From: Alloalcanivorax xenomutans
GTDB taxonomy: Bacteria > Pseudomonadota > Gammaproteobacteria > Pseudomonadales > Alcanivoracaceae
DNA length: 64,000 bases
Assembly (NCBI RefSeq): GCF_900217905.1
Contig: NZ_OBMO01000024.1
Location: forward strand, 1 to 64,000
Direction: 5' to 3'
This document shows positions 17,304 through 26,380 of this stretch, in pieces (position 1 is the first letter of the stretch; every line of letters starts with the position of its first letter). The notes below the pieces were generated by a model. It ran no database searches, was not told the origin of the DNA, and saw only the letters and a program-made list of their open reading frames with translations. The position numbers and the translations under genes were made by a program.

Positions 17304-18089
17304 TCAGTCCGGACGATGCCCTGGGCGGTCGGGACGGTAATGGGATGGCGGCTGGCCGAACCGCCGCCGGAACATGGTGGAGAACGACGCCGGGCTGTCG
17401 TAGCCGTATTCAAGGGCAATGCGGGTGATCGATTCCCCCGCCGTCAAACGCTCCAGCGCCAGCACCACGCAGGCCTGTTGCTTCCAACGCAGAAACGACA
17501 GGCCTGTTTGCTGTTTGAACAGGCGGCTGAAGGTGCGTTCGCTCATGGCCAGATGCGGCAGCCAGTGGTCGATACGAGCGTGAATATCCGGCTCATCCAG
17601 GAACGCGCGGCAGACCTTCTGCAAGCGCTCGTCTCCGGGCAGCGGGATATGGAACGGCAAAGACGACAGCCGCGCCAGCTCATGAAATACCAGATCCGCC
17701 AAGATACCGTCACGACCGTCAAGGTCATACAGCAAAGGTAGCTTTACTGCTTCCGCCAACAGCTGACGTAACAACGGCGATACTTTCACCACCTGGCACA
17801 CAGGCGGTGGCCTGATCACCGCGTCGGGTTCCAGATAAAGGCTGTGCGTGCTCACCCCGAGCATGCGCACCTGATGCGCTTCCTCGGCCGGAATCCAGAC
17901 CGCCTGTCCGGGCGGCACCACCCAGTTCCCCGCCCGCGTGGCAACGTGCATCACACCCGTAGCGCCGTAGAGCAATTGCACCCGGCGATGACGGTGCCAG
18001 GGCAACACCTGTCCATCGGCATAATCAGTGTGGATCGCCACCATAGGACGCGGCGTATCGTCAATGTCGTCGATAGGGATGTTTCGCAT
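17304..18089 (-). CDS. AraC-family regulator with cupin sensor
   Basis: 261 residues: cupin-like N-terminal domain (LPWHRHRRVQLLYGATGVMHV, IPAEEAHQVRML) and C-terminal double helix-turn-helix (about 165-255, ALEYGYDSPASFSTMFRRRFGQPPSHYR). This is the one-component type that often represses or activates an adjacent exporter. It is divergent from the TauE permease gene starting 147 bases away and convergent with the DJ-1 gene; a six-base hairpin (17291-17306) covers both stop codons. Confidence 0.92.
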   Translation of the reverse strand: MRNIPIDDIDDTPRPMVAIHTDYADGQVLPWHRHRRVQLLYGATGVMHVATRAGNWVVPPGQAVWIPAEEAHQVRMLGVSTHSLYLEPDAVIRPPPVCQVVKVSPLLRQLLAEAVKLPLLYDLDGRDGILADLVFHELARLSSLPFHIPLPGDERLQKVCRAFLDEPDIHARIDHWLPHLAMSERTFSRLFKQQTGLSFLRWKQQACVVLALERLTAGESITRIALEYGYDSPASFSTMFRRRFGQPPSHYRPDRPGHRPD

Positions 18090-18235
18090 CGCCTTCTTCC
18101 GAGCCCCTGTACCCATCCTGCCTCACCCTGGCCGAAACACGATCAGGGTTGGCCGGATCGATGATACCCGCTCAACGCCGGCGACGTATGCTGGCCACCT
18201 CCAAAATAATCCGGGCGCAACGGAGCCCAGCTATC

Positions 18236-19027
18236 ATGGACTACTTTATCGTCATTGCCATGGCGGGCTTCGCCACCGGCATCACCACTTTGCTGTTCGG
18301 CTTCGGCGGCGGCTTCGTGGTGGTCCCCTTCGTCTATCATTTCGTCAACGCCACCGGCGTTGGCGAAGGCAATGGTATGCGCGTGGCCGTGGCCACGTCC
18401 ACGGCGGTGATGATCCTGAACGCCGGCTATGCCACTTACACCAATTGGCGTCGGGGGCATCTGCATAGCGAAGCCCTCACCCCGCTCCTTGTTCCCATAG
18501 GCGTGGGCGCCGCGCTGGGTGCTGGTCTGGCTGATCTTCTCGGAGATTCACTATTGCGCATACTGTTCAGTCTTTATCTGGCGGGAACGCTGCTGGATGG
18601 TCTGCTGCGCAAGGGGTTCCTGGGTAAATCCGCGCCCCGCAGCATAGGCCCGGCAACCCGCTGGGCGGGCGGTGCGCTGATCGGCGCTATCGCCACACTA
18701 CTGGGTGTTGGCGGCAGTGTCATGACCGTTCCACTGCTACGCCGGCATGGCTATGACATGAAGTACTGCGTCAGCGCCGCCAACCCGTTATCGATGCCAG
18801 TGGCTATCGTTGGCACGGTGATGTACGCCTGGCTCGGACAAGACCAGTCGCTTGGCGCGGAATATCTGGGATACGTTAACACCAGGATTTTCGGTGTTCT
18901 GGTGATCGCCGGCGTCGCTGGAATGCTGTTCGCGAAACACTGTATCCCGGTGATTAATGACCGGCTGCACGCCCGGGCCTACCTGCTGCTTCTACTGCTG
19001 ATGCTGATCGTCAGTCTGTGGCCATGA
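18236..19027 (+). CDS. TauE/SafE-family sulfite/organic anion permease
   Basis: 263 residues, about eight membrane helices in two related halves with the glycine-rich family motifs TTLLFGFGGGFVVVPF and IATLLGVGGSVMTVPLL. TauE-type proteins export sulfite, sulfoacetate or similar anions; the substrate here is unknown. ATG 18236 is used because GGAG lies upstream and the helix starts there; earlier in-frame codons add a non-membrane stretch. Probably controlled by the divergent AraC-type gene. Confidence 0.9.
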   Translation: MDYFIVIAMAGFATGITTLLFGFGGGFVVVPFVYHFVNATGVGEGNGMRVAVATSTAVMILNAGYATYTNWRRGHLHSEALTPLLVPIGVGAALGAGLADLLGDSLLRILFSLYLAGTLLDGLLRKGFLGKSAPRSIGPATRWAGGALIGAIATLLGVGGSVMTVPLLRRHGYDMKYCVSAANPLSMPVAIVGTVMYAWLGQDQSLGAEYLGYVNTRIFGVLVIAGVAGMLFAKHCIPVINDRLHARAYLLLLLLMLIVSLWP

Positions 19028-19028
19028 C

Positions 19029-19405
19029 TCAATGGGAACGCCCAAACAGCCGGCTGAATATCCGCGCCAGGAAGCCCTGCCGCGGCGTCGGCTCCGGCAA
19101 CACCATGTGCTCGAAGGCGACGCCGCGCGCCCAATCCGGGTCCTTTCGCGCATAGGCTTTGAGCAAATCGATCAACTCGAACACGCTCAGATCATCACGT
19201 TCGGAAAGGTAGTGCCGGCTCAGGTCTCCCTCCTGATGCTCCACCAGAAATCCGGACTCGGCCCATACCGCCTGGATGTAGGACAAACTATCCACGCTTA
19301 CAATGACAAAGGGTCGTCGCTTTCCGGTAGCCGGCGCACCACCTCTTCGATGGCCTCCGGCGTGGCTTCCCTTCCGGCATCCAGAATCGGACTCTCCAAT
19401 CTCAT
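19029..19405 (-). pseudogene. Frameshifted small gene with -1 slippery heptamer
   Basis: An ORF of 35 codons (19405-19298) begins at an ATG with a strong AAGGAGG site and stops; a second ORF (19295-19029, GTG start, 88 codons) follows two bases later. At 19313-19307 the coding strand reads C-CCT-TTG, and a -1 shift there joins them into one protein of about 125 residues (SDD-PFVIVSVDSLSYIQ). The join gives a natural beta-strand sequence, as in small immunity-like proteins with YVVEYQEGDxxRHY motifs. Either a one-base deletion, a read error, or programmed frameshifting. Function unknown. Confidence 0.65.
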
Positions 19406-19457
19406 TTTTCCTCCTTCCTTAATGAACGGGCAAGGATCAGCCCTTTCTACCGGAGGC

Positions 19458-20438
19458 TCAGCTGAATCCCACCACATCATGAGGAATGTACGCCTGCTCC
19501 AAGGCGGCGATCTCTTCCCCGGACAGCTCCAGGGACAAGGCATTGATCGCATCGTCCAGTTGCGCCGGTTTACTGGCACCGACAATCGGCGCGGTCACCG
19601 GAGACTGATGCAGCAGCCAGGCCAACGCCACCTGCGCACGCGGTACGCCGCGGGCGATGGCCACCTCGCCCACTGCCTCGATCACGCGACGGTCCGCTTC
19701 CGCCATTTGCACGTACAGCCCCTTGCCAAATTCGTCGGTACGCTGCCGATCGCTGTCCTGATCCGGCTCCCGCGCCAAACGCCCTCGTGCCAGCGGGCTC
19801 CACGGCAGCACACCGATGCCCTGATCGGCGCAGAACGGCAGCATCTCCCGCTCTTCCTCCCGGTACAGAAGGTTTAAATGGTTCTGCATGCTGACGAACT
19901 CAGTCCAGCCGTTCTGACGCGAGGTAAACACCGCCTTGGCGAACTGCCAGACGTACATGGACGACGCGCCGATATAGCGAGCCTTGCCGGCTTTCACCAC
20001 ATCGTGCAGCGCTTCCAGGGTTTCCTCGATGGGGGTGTGATAATCCCAGCGATGGATCTGATACAAATCCACATAATCGGTACCCAGGCGTCTCAGGCTG
20101 TTGTCGATTTCCCGCATGATCGCCTTACGGGACAAGCCGCCGCCATTGGCATCGCCGGACATCGGCATAAATACCTTGGTGGCCAGCACGATCTCGTCAC
20201 GGCGGGCGAAGTCACGAATGGCGCGGCCTACGATTTCCTCCGAGGTGCCGTCGGAATAGGCATTGGCGGTATCGAGAAAATTGATCCCCGCTTCCAGGGC
20301 CTGGCGGATCAGCGGACGGCTTTGCTCTTCATTCAGCGTCCAGGCGTGTTTGCCACGGTCAGGGATGCCGTAGGTCATGCACCCCAGGCAAAGGCGGGAA
20401 ACCTTCAGACCGGTACGGCCCAGTCGAGTGTATTTCAT
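19458..20438 (-). CDS. Aldo/keto reductase
   Basis: 326 residues of the AKR family (YajO/YhdN-like branch): MKYTRLGRTGLKVSRLCLGCM at the start, catalytic Asp and Tyr in FLDTANAYSDGTSE, Lys in VLATKVFMP, and His in YQIHRWD. NADPH-dependent reduction of aldehydes or ketones is expected; substrate unknown. ATG 20438 follows a GAGAGCGGAG site. The frame continues upstream for 53 codons without family similarity, and that stretch is not used. Confidence 0.93.
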   Translation of the reverse strand: MKYTRLGRTGLKVSRLCLGCMTYGIPDRGKHAWTLNEEQSRPLIRQALEAGINFLDTANAYSDGTSEEIVGRAIRDFARRDEIVLATKVFMPMSGDANGGGLSRKAIMREIDNSLRRLGTDYVDLYQIHRWDYHTPIEETLEALHDVVKAGKARYIGASSMYVWQFAKAVFTSRQNGWTEFVSMQNHLNLLYREEEREMLPFCADQGIGVLPWSPLARGRLAREPDQDSDRQRTDEFGKGLYVQMAEADRRVIEAVGEVAIARGVPRAQVALAWLLHQSPVTAPIVGASKPAQLDDAINALSLELSGEEIAALEQAYIPHDVVGFS

Positions 20439-20556
20439 CTCCGCTCTCCCCGTTTTGCCACGGCCATTCGCTGTCCTCCGAAAGAGACAAATGGCCGTGG
20501 CCAATGCGATTTTCGCACTGTATACCCAAACGCGGAAGCAGACACCTCCGCTGGCG

Positions 20557-20952
20557 CTAGCGGGCCTCCATCTCCGCTTGCCGCTGATCCGATTCAATCA
20601 GCCCTTGGCGGAGCAATTCGGACAAAATGGCGCCTCGGGTGCGCTCGAATCGGCCGGTCAGATCCGCGATGCTCGCGCCATCACCAAACTGACTCGCCAG
20701 CTCTTGCCGCAACGTCTCTGTCCACGGCAGCCCGGCATTTCTGGGGCGGCCGAGTTTAATGTTCTCCTTTTGCCGATCCTCCAGACTCAGCGGCGCCCGC
20801 TTGGGCATCCGCACAGCTTTCAGCAGCGTAAACAGGGAACGAATAACGGCAGGTTCATTGTACAAATGCTCTTCCGGCAGAACTTCACCGGTTACCGGAT
20901 GCACACCATTGGCCAGGGCTGAGACAACCCGCCGGGCTTCTTCAATATCCAT
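20557..20952 (-). CDS. Conserved 131-residue protein, paralogue B
   Basis: Related to the 9898-10293 product over its whole length and identical in size: GVHPVTGEVLP at residues 16-26, VIRSLFTLLKAVR, then PWTETLRQELASQFGDGASIADLTGRFERTRGAILSELLRQGL. The last region resembles a helix-turn-helix that senses or orders DNA; this is the only hint of function. AAAAAGGAG lies eight bases before the ATG. Two 12-base direct repeats lie just upstream in an AT-rich promoter region. Confidence 0.84.
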   Translation of the reverse strand: MDIEEARRVVSALANGVHPVTGEVLPEEHLYNEPAVIRSLFTLLKAVRMPKRAPLSLEDRQKENIKLGRPRNAGLPWTETLRQELASQFGDGASIADLTGRFERTRGAILSELLRQGLIESDQRQAEMEAR

Positions 20953-20971
20953 ATCGAAGCACTCCTTTTTG

Positions 20972-20997
20972 TGTATAGATAGTTATGTATAGATAGT
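20972..20997. repeat. Tandem direct repeats upstream of paralogue B
   Basis: TGTATAGATAGT occurs at 20972-20983 and again at 20986-20997, a 14-base period, with a partial third copy (TGTATGG) from 21000. The stretch is much richer in A/T than its surroundings and is 20-45 bases before the start codon, so it probably holds the promoter and a protein-binding site. Confidence 0.5.
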
Positions 20998-21188
20998 CGT
21001 GTATGGACTTCCTTGGAGTCTATTCGTAGACAACGGGCCGACTCCCCATCAATTTGCCAGCCCGCTTCAAGTATCCCCGGGTACTCATGGCCTGGCTGTG
21101 ACGGGGTTCATGGGAATGATTGACTCCGCGGGAGGGCTACGGCATTCTCAGTCAAATTGTTACCGAAAAATTCATCAAAAGAACAATC

Positions 21189-22352
21189 ATGAAACAAAGT
21201 GCCCGGTGCGACCTGTATGACCGCGCGCTCGCCGCCCTGACCGGAGAGCGTCCCGAAGGCAATGAGCAGGCCAGTTCGGTCCCGGTTTCCCGCTATCTGT
21301 CCGAGCCCCATTTCGAACAGGAGAGAGACCTGTTTCTTCGCCGCCCGATTCCAGTGGCAGCCGCATCCGAGCTGGCGGCGGCTGGTGACTGGTTGTCCCT
21401 GGATTGCTATGACACCCCGTTGTTGCTGGTACGCCAACCCGACGGTACGGTGCGAGCCTTCCTCAACGTTTGCCGTCATCGTGGCGCGCGCGTGGTGCCC
21501 GCCGGGCGCGGTCATGGTGCGCGGGCTTTCGTTTGCCCTTATCACGCCTGGACCTACAAACCGGACGGCGACCTCAAGGGGCTGCCGCAGGATTTCGGTT
21601 TTCCCTGCCTGGACCGATCACGCTCGGGCCTGCGCCGGCTGGCGGTGAGCGAACGCGCCGGCATGATCTGGCTGATTCTGGATCCGGATCAGGCCGATCA
21701 GGATATCGACACACACCTCGATCCCTTAATGACGGAGCTGGAGACCCAGGACCTGGCACAGCCCCAGGGCTTCGCCTCCCGTTCCTACCTGGTGAAGGCA
21801 AACTGGAAATTGCTGGTGGACGGCGCCTTCGAGGCGTATCACTTCAAAATTGCCCACCGCAACACCATCGCCCACATGTTCACCGACAACCTTCAGATCG
21901 TCGACGAGTTCGATCTGAACCGCCGTCTGTACCTGCTCAAGGCCAATTTCGATCCAGCCTCGCCGCCACCTCGCGACCGGTTCCAGCCACGGGACTACGG
22001 CAACATCATCTACTATTTCTTTCCCAACACCACCTTCCTGGTGCAACCGGACCACACCCAGTTCAGTACCCTCGAACCCCTGGCTCCCGGCCTCACCCGG
22101 GTCCATGAGACCACGCTTCTGCCACAAGCCCCGGACAGCGAAAAAGCACGGAGCTACTGGCAGGCCAACGTGGATTTGTACCGCCGCACCCTGGCGGAAG
22201 ACTACGATCTGGCGGAGTCGATCCAGAGCGGGCTCGCCAGCGGCGCCAATGAAGCGCTGACGTTCGGTACCTTCGAATACAGCGCCCCGCGCTTTCACCG
22301 GCAGTTGCAACAGCTTCTCGAACAGCGCCAGCCCCACGTAGTAACGGTGTAA
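21189..22352 (+). CDS. Rieske-type ring-hydroxylating/monooxygenase alpha subunit
   Basis: 387 residues. Rieske [2Fe-2S] ligands Cys95/His97 (CRHRG) and Cys116/His119 (CPYHAW); mononuclear iron ligands His217 and His222 in EAYHFKIAHRNT; electron-bridge acid just before. This is an aromatic-ring or quaternary-amine oxygenase alpha subunit. No reductase, ferredoxin or beta subunit gene is adjacent, so partners must be encoded elsewhere and the substrate is unknown. ATG 21189 (MKQSAR) fits; earlier TTG codons lack a ribosome-binding site. Confidence 0.92.
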   Translation: MKQSARCDLYDRALAALTGERPEGNEQASSVPVSRYLSEPHFEQERDLFLRRPIPVAAASELAAAGDWLSLDCYDTPLLLVRQPDGTVRAFLNVCRHRGARVVPAGRGHGARAFVCPYHAWTYKPDGDLKGLPQDFGFPCLDRSRSGLRRLAVSERAGMIWLILDPDQADQDIDTHLDPLMTELETQDLAQPQGFASRSYLVKANWKLLVDGAFEAYHFKIAHRNTIAHMFTDNLQIVDEFDLNRRLYLLKANFDPASPPPRDRFQPRDYGNIIYYFFPNTTFLVQPDHTQFSTLEPLAPGLTRVHETTLLPQAPDSEKARSYWQANVDLYRRTLAEDYDLAESIQSGLASGANEALTFGTFEYSAPRFHRQLQQLLEQRQPHVVTV

Positions 22353-22418
22353 TACCTCTCAGCCATCGGCCCCTGCTAACTTTTCCCCAGTCCATACCAA
22401 CAACAGCGGGAGGCCGAC

Positions 22419-22988
22419 ATGGGCGCCAAGACGATTCTGATGATTACCGGTGACTTCACCGAGGACTACGAAACCATGGTGCCGTTCCAGGCGCTGCAAG
22501 CTGTCGGACATACCGTCCATGCGGTGTGCCCGGACAAGAAGGCGGGCGATACCGTGGCCACCGCCATCCACGATTTCGAAGGGGATCAGACCTACACCGA
22601 GAAGCCGGGGCACCGTTTTGCCCTGAACGCCGACTTCGACGGTGTCGATCCCGCCCGTTACGACGCGCTTGTGGTGCCCGGTGGCCGGGCGCCGGAATAC
22701 CTGCGCCTGAACACCGAAGTGCAAAATCTGGTACGGCACTTTTTTGACACCGACAAGCCGGTGGCCGCCATCTGCCATGGCGCGCAATTACTCGCCGCCG
22801 CCGGGGTGCTGGAAGGCCGCACCTGCTCCGCCTACCCGGCTTGTCAGCCGGAGGTGGAATTGGCCGGAGGTACCTATGCCGGCATCGACGTTGACGATGC
22901 GGTAACCGATGGTAATCTGGTAACAGCACCGGCCTGGCCGGCCCACCCGGCCTGGCTGGCCCAGTTCTTCAAGCTGCTCGACCAATAA
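22419..22988 (+). CDS. DJ-1/PfpI-family protein
   Basis: 189 residues of the class I glutamine amidotransferase-like fold, PfpI branch. The nucleophile is the Cys in [20 protein letters not shown], with the supporting Glu in TGDFTEDYE near residue 14. Homologues act as glyoxalases, deglycases, proteases or chaperones; no single role can be chosen. GGAGG lies eight bases before the ATG. Same strand and 66 bases after the Rieske oxygenase gene. Confidence 0.9.
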   Translation: MGAKTILMITGDFTEDYETMVPFQALQAVGHTVHAVCPDKKAGDTVATAIHDFEGDQTYTEKPGHRFALNADFDGVDPARYDALVVPGGRAPEYLRLNTEVQNLVRHFFDTDKPVAAICHGAQLLAAAGVLEGRTCSAYPACQPEVELAGGTYAGIDVDDAVTDGNLVTAPAWPAHPAWLAQFFKLLDQ

Positions 22989-23044
22989 CCGGGCCAGTGC
23001 GGGTGCCCCGGCCACGGGTTCGGGGCCACCCGAAGGACCTCATC

Positions 23045-23425
23045 ATGTGCAAGCTGTTCATCAACGCCGACCCGCAACTCTGGGTCAGCCGTACCCATTC
23101 CCTCCGCATCGACGGCATGGTCACCAGTGTGCGCATTGAAAACGCCTTCTGGCGCGTGCTTGAGGAGGTAGCGGAACGGGACGGCATGAACCTGCCGCAG
23201 ATGATCACCCGGCTCTATCATGAGTCCATCGACGCCGGCCATGATCTCGGAAATTTCACGTCCTTCCTGCGTGTCTGCGCCATGCGCTACCTGGCCCTGC
23301 AGTTGAGTGGCGACATCCCCGCCGACAACCGGGTGGCCATCGCCTCCCTGGACGCGGAAGGCATTCTGGCGCGCGAGCCCGTCAGCGGCGCACCTCGCGG
23401 CAGGGCAGTCAAAACCACCCATTAA
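23045..23425 (+). CDS. Ribbon-helix-helix domain protein
   Basis: 126 residues. The segment TSVRIENAFWRVLEEVAERDGMNLPQMITRLYHE (about residues 26-60) matches the ribbon-helix-helix family sometimes mislabelled as arylsulfotransferase-like. DNA binding is expected but unproven for this branch. The frame is open upstream, but ATG 23045 (MCKLFINADPQLW) is the conserved start and follows GAAGGA. Same strand as its neighbours; the next gene starts 28 bases after its stop. Confidence 0.85.
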   Translation: MCKLFINADPQLWVSRTHSLRIDGMVTSVRIENAFWRVLEEVAERDGMNLPQMITRLYHESIDAGHDLGNFTSFLRVCAMRYLALQLSGDIPADNRVAIASLDAEGILAREPVSGAPRGRAVKTTH

Positions 23426-23452
23426 CCCGTTCGTCTTGCGGGAGTCATGCTC

Positions 23453-23830
23453 ATGAACGACCGCCCGATCAAACAACCCGGCCCCGATCATCCGATTGAC
23501 ATCCATCCCACACCAGGGCGCGTGGTGGTGATCGCCGACGGAGCCATCGTCGCCGACAGCCGCGCGACACTGACGGTGAGCGAGGCCGACCTGCCGGATG
23601 TGTATTACATTCCCCGCGCCGATACCGACCTGTCGTTGCTGACGCCGACACCACTGAAAACCTACTGTCCGTACAAAGGCGAGGCGAGCTACTTCAGTCT
23701 GCCCGGAGAGCAAGGAGAGAACGCCGTGTGGAGTTATCCGAAGCCTTTCCCCGCGGTAGCGCAAATCAAGGAATACCTGGCGTTCTATCCGGATCGGGTG
23801 GAGGACATCCGGGTTCTACCCGAAGCCTGA
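23453..23830 (+). CDS. DUF427 protein
   Basis: 125 residues, with the DUF427 core: RVVVIADGAIVADSRATLTVSE, PDVYYIPRADTDLSLLTPT, KTYCPYKGEASYFSL and the AVWSYPKPFPAVAQIKEYLAFYPDRVE tail. Fold known, function unknown. ATG 23453 is placed eight bases after GGGAG; an ATG two codons earlier (23447) is too close to it. Probably cotranscribed with the preceding ribbon-helix-helix gene. Confidence 0.92.
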   Translation: MNDRPIKQPGPDHPIDIHPTPGRVVVIADGAIVADSRATLTVSEADLPDVYYIPRADTDLSLLTPTPLKTYCPYKGEASYFSLPGEQGENAVWSYPKPFPAVAQIKEYLAFYPDRVEDIRVLPEA

Positions 23831-23846
23831 GGCTCGCGCCCAAGGG

Positions 23847-24323
23847 TCAGGGCATCAACCACAGCGCCATCGCCGCGGTGGCGGCCGACAAAGCCGCCGC
23901 CAGAGCCCGCACATGGTTCCAGAACGTCCACTCACGCAAGTACAGAGCCCAGTAACGGTGGGCCTCCTGCGAACCATCCGTCATTCGCGCCAGGCGCTCA
24001 TTGCGGGGGACGTTGAACAACATGGTGACCAGAAACGTACCCAGCAGATAACAGACCCCGGCGGCGATCATCCACAGCGACCGCCCGGCGTGCCAGGGCA
24101 CGAAGGCCGCCACGATGGCGGCAACGGAGAGGATTGCCGAGCCCATGAAGATCCCCAGAAACCCGGGATTGAGCACGGTGACATTGATACGCCGCATGGC
24201 ATCGGCGCCGTGCTCCGGTGGTTGCCCGGCCAGCGCTTTCATGATGAAGGAAGAGAACGCGAAGAAGACGCCGGCGATGATGCCCGCGCCAATGCACAGC
24301 AGGAAGAGAATCAATACGCTCAT
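23847..24323 (-). CDS. DUF1772 membrane protein
   Basis: 158 residues with four predicted membrane helices (about 3-25, 52-75, 82-102 and 135-156) and the DUF1772 markers MRRINVTVLNPGFLGIFMG and FNVPRNERLA, with a conserved W..YLREWTFWNHVR before the last helix. Related to anthrone-oxygenase-like proteins, but with no established role in bacteria. Convergent with the DUF427 gene. Confidence 0.88.
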   Translation of the reverse strand: MSVLILFLLCIGAGIIAGVFFAFSSFIMKALAGQPPEHGADAMRRINVTVLNPGFLGIFMGSAILSVAAIVAAFVPWHAGRSLWMIAAGVCYLLGTFLVTMLFNVPRNERLARMTDGSQEAHRYWALYLREWTFWNHVRALAAALSAATAAMALWLMP

Positions 24324-24418
24324 GGCAGGCCCTCGGTGGTGACCCCGTTTTATGGTTGTCGAGTTGATCCTCGCCGTTTCGACATTAAAGCCACATCATC
24401 GAATCGGCATACCCCGCC

Positions 24419-25036
24419 CTACGCCTTTGAAACCTGCTCGATGGTCACGTGTCCCGGTTGCCCGCTTACCCGATCCAGCCAGGCCTGAACTTGCGGATAC
24501 AGGGACAGATCGAAGCCACCTTCATGAGCCTCGTGCGTGTAGGCATAGAGAGCGATGTCGGCAATTGAATAGCGTTCACCAACCATGAAGGTGCGCGTGC
24601 TCAAGTGCCGGTCCATCACCGCCAACGCCTCATTACCGGCCTTGTGTTTCTGTTCCAGCAGTTGGCGATTGAACGGCGTCTCATCAAGCCCCTTGATCGC
24701 CAGCCAGAAGCGGGCGGTGGCGATGTTCGGTTCATGGCTGTACTGCTCGAAGAACAGCCATTGCATCACTTGCGCCTGCTCCACCTTATCCCCGGGCCAG
24801 TAATCGGTACCCTGCGAAAGATAAAACAGTGCCGCGTTGGACTCCGGCAGGAAAGTGCCGTCATCCAATTGCAATACTGGAATGCGCCCGTTGGGGTTCC
24901 TCGCCAGGAACTCCGGAGTACGGGATTCGCCGCGCAGGATGTCCACGGGCACGTATTGGTAGGGAATCCCCAGTAACGCCAGCAGCAAACGGATCTTGTA
25001 ACCGTTGCCGGATATCGGGTCATCGTACAGAATCAT
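24419..25036 (-). CDS. Glutathione S-transferase family protein
   Basis: 205 residues: thioredoxin-like N-terminal domain with the GSH-binding NPNGRIPVLQLDDGTFLPESNAAL, and an all-helical C-terminal domain (FMVGERYSIADIALYAYTHEA). Likely a cytoplasmic detoxification enzyme; substrate unknown. It is 21 bases downstream of the RhtB gene and in the same direction, so the two may be cotranscribed. Confidence 0.93.
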   Translation of the reverse strand: MILYDDPISGNGYKIRLLLALLGIPYQYVPVDILRGESRTPEFLARNPNGRIPVLQLDDGTFLPESNAALFYLSQGTDYWPGDKVEQAQVMQWLFFEQYSHEPNIATARFWLAIKGLDETPFNRQLLEQKHKAGNEALAVMDRHLSTRTFMVGERYSIADIALYAYTHEAHEGGFDLSLYPQVQAWLDRVSGQPGHVTIEQVSKA

Positions 25037-25057
25037 GGCGTCCTCCTTGCCTTCCCG

Positions 25058-25690
25058 TTATTTACGTTCTTCCAGTGACAGCCGGATCGCCAGACCCGCC
25101 AGCACGCCGCCCATCAGATAGCGCTGCAACGCCAGCCACAGCGGGTTACGGGCGAACCAGCCGGAAATACCAGCGGCGGACAGCGCGATGGCAAGGTTGA
25201 CGGAAAAACTGACCAGAATCTGCGTCAGCCCCAGCGTGATACTTTGCAGGAACACCGAGCCGTGCGCCACGGCTATGAACTGAGGGAAAATGGACAAATA
25301 GAAGACCGCTATTTTCGGGTTCAACACATTGGTCAGAAACCCCATGAGGAACAGCCTGCCATCGGAATCCGCCGGCAGATCACGGGGCTCGAACGGCGAA
25401 CGGGCACCCGGCCTCACCGCCTGCCAGGCCAGCCACAGCAAATACGCGGCACCGGCCCACCTCAACAGTTCATAAGCCAACGGCACCGCCAGGAACAGGG
25501 CGGTCAGCCCCAGCGCCGCCGCCAGCATATGCACCAGAAAACCAGCAATCACGCCAAGCAGGGAAATCACACCAGCCCGCCGCCCCTGACAAATCGAGCG
25601 GGAGATCAGATAGATCATGTTGGGGCCCGGTGTCAGCACCATCAGCAACGCCGCACCGGCGAAAATAATCAGATCCTGCAGTGGCACCAT
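25058..25690 (-). CDS. LysE/RhtB-family amino-acid exporter
   Basis: 210 residues, six membrane helices, with the RhtB signature LMVLTPGPNMIYLISRSI near the start and GFLTNVLNPKIAVFYLSIFPQF at residues about 112-133. These proteins export homoserine, threonine or related amino acids across the inner membrane. The likely start is the ATG at 25690 (MVPLQDL). Confidence 0.93.
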   Translation of the reverse strand: MVPLQDLIIFAGAALLMVLTPGPNMIYLISRSICQGRRAGVISLLGVIAGFLVHMLAAALGLTALFLAVPLAYELLRWAGAAYLLWLAWQAVRPGARSPFEPRDLPADSDGRLFLMGFLTNVLNPKIAVFYLSIFPQFIAVAHGSVFLQSITLGLTQILVSFSVNLAIALSAAGISGWFARNPLWLALQRYLMGGVLAGLAIRLSLEERK

Positions 25691-25712
25691 GTTTCAGTCC
25701 CCCGGTCGCGCC

Positions 25713-26342
25713 TTACACCAGCGCTTCCTCCGGCGTCTTTGTCCCGTCCAGCAGACCAAATTCCCGGTTCACCAGAGACCGGGTCCGTACCAGATACAGC
25801 AAGGCCACCGCCACATTGGCGCGGGACACCACGTTGTCGCCGGCCTCCTCCACGCTGGTCGCCACCCTGCCGGTGGCCGCGTCGTCGGTGAGACGGCCCG
25901 GCTTGAGAATAACGTAGGGCACGTCCCGGTTCTTCAGGTAATCGTCCGCCGCTTTTTTCGCCGCCATGTAGGGCCGTAACTTCTCCGGCGCCCGCAGCGG
26001 ATCGTCGGCGCGCAGGGCGCTCACCATGATATAGCGGGACAGCCCCTTGCTTTTGGCCAGATCGGCCACGCGCATGGCGCCGTGCAGGTCGATCAGCAGT
26101 GTCTTGTCCGCCCCGGTATGCGGCCCGGAGCCGGCGGTGAACAACACCTGATCACAGCCGTCGAAGGCATGGTCAAGATCCCCTTCCAGATCCGCCAGCA
26201 CGGTATCCATGCCCCGTTCCCGGAACCAGGCTTGCTGTTCCGTACTTCGCACCATGGCCCGGAACGGGACCGCCGCATCTTGCGCCAATTGGCAGAATTG
26301 CCGTCCGATCTGCCCATTGGCACCCACCACCAGAATCGTCAT
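25713..26342 (-). CDS. NAD(P)-binding atypical short-chain dehydrogenase
   Basis: 209 residues of the NmrA/YhfK-like atypical SDR group. The nucleotide-binding loop is VVGANGQIGRQ at residues 5-15; YMAAKKAADDYL holds the Tyr/Lys-like pair. These proteins reduce flavins or act as redox sensors; substrate unknown. ATG 26342 begins MTILVVGANG, the normal start of the family; the open frame upstream is not used. Confidence 0.88.
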   Translation of the reverse strand: MTILVVGANGQIGRQFCQLAQDAAVPFRAMVRSTEQQAWFRERGMDTVLADLEGDLDHAFDGCDQVLFTAGSGPHTGADKTLLIDLHGAMRVADLAKSKGLSRYIMVSALRADDPLRAPEKLRPYMAAKKAADDYLKNRDVPYVILKPGRLTDDAATGRVATSVEEAGDNVVSRANVAVALLYLVRTRSLVNREFGLLDGTKTPEEALV

Positions 26343-26380
26343 TGCTCTACTCCTCGCGGGAACTTCGGCCCTCCGCGTTC

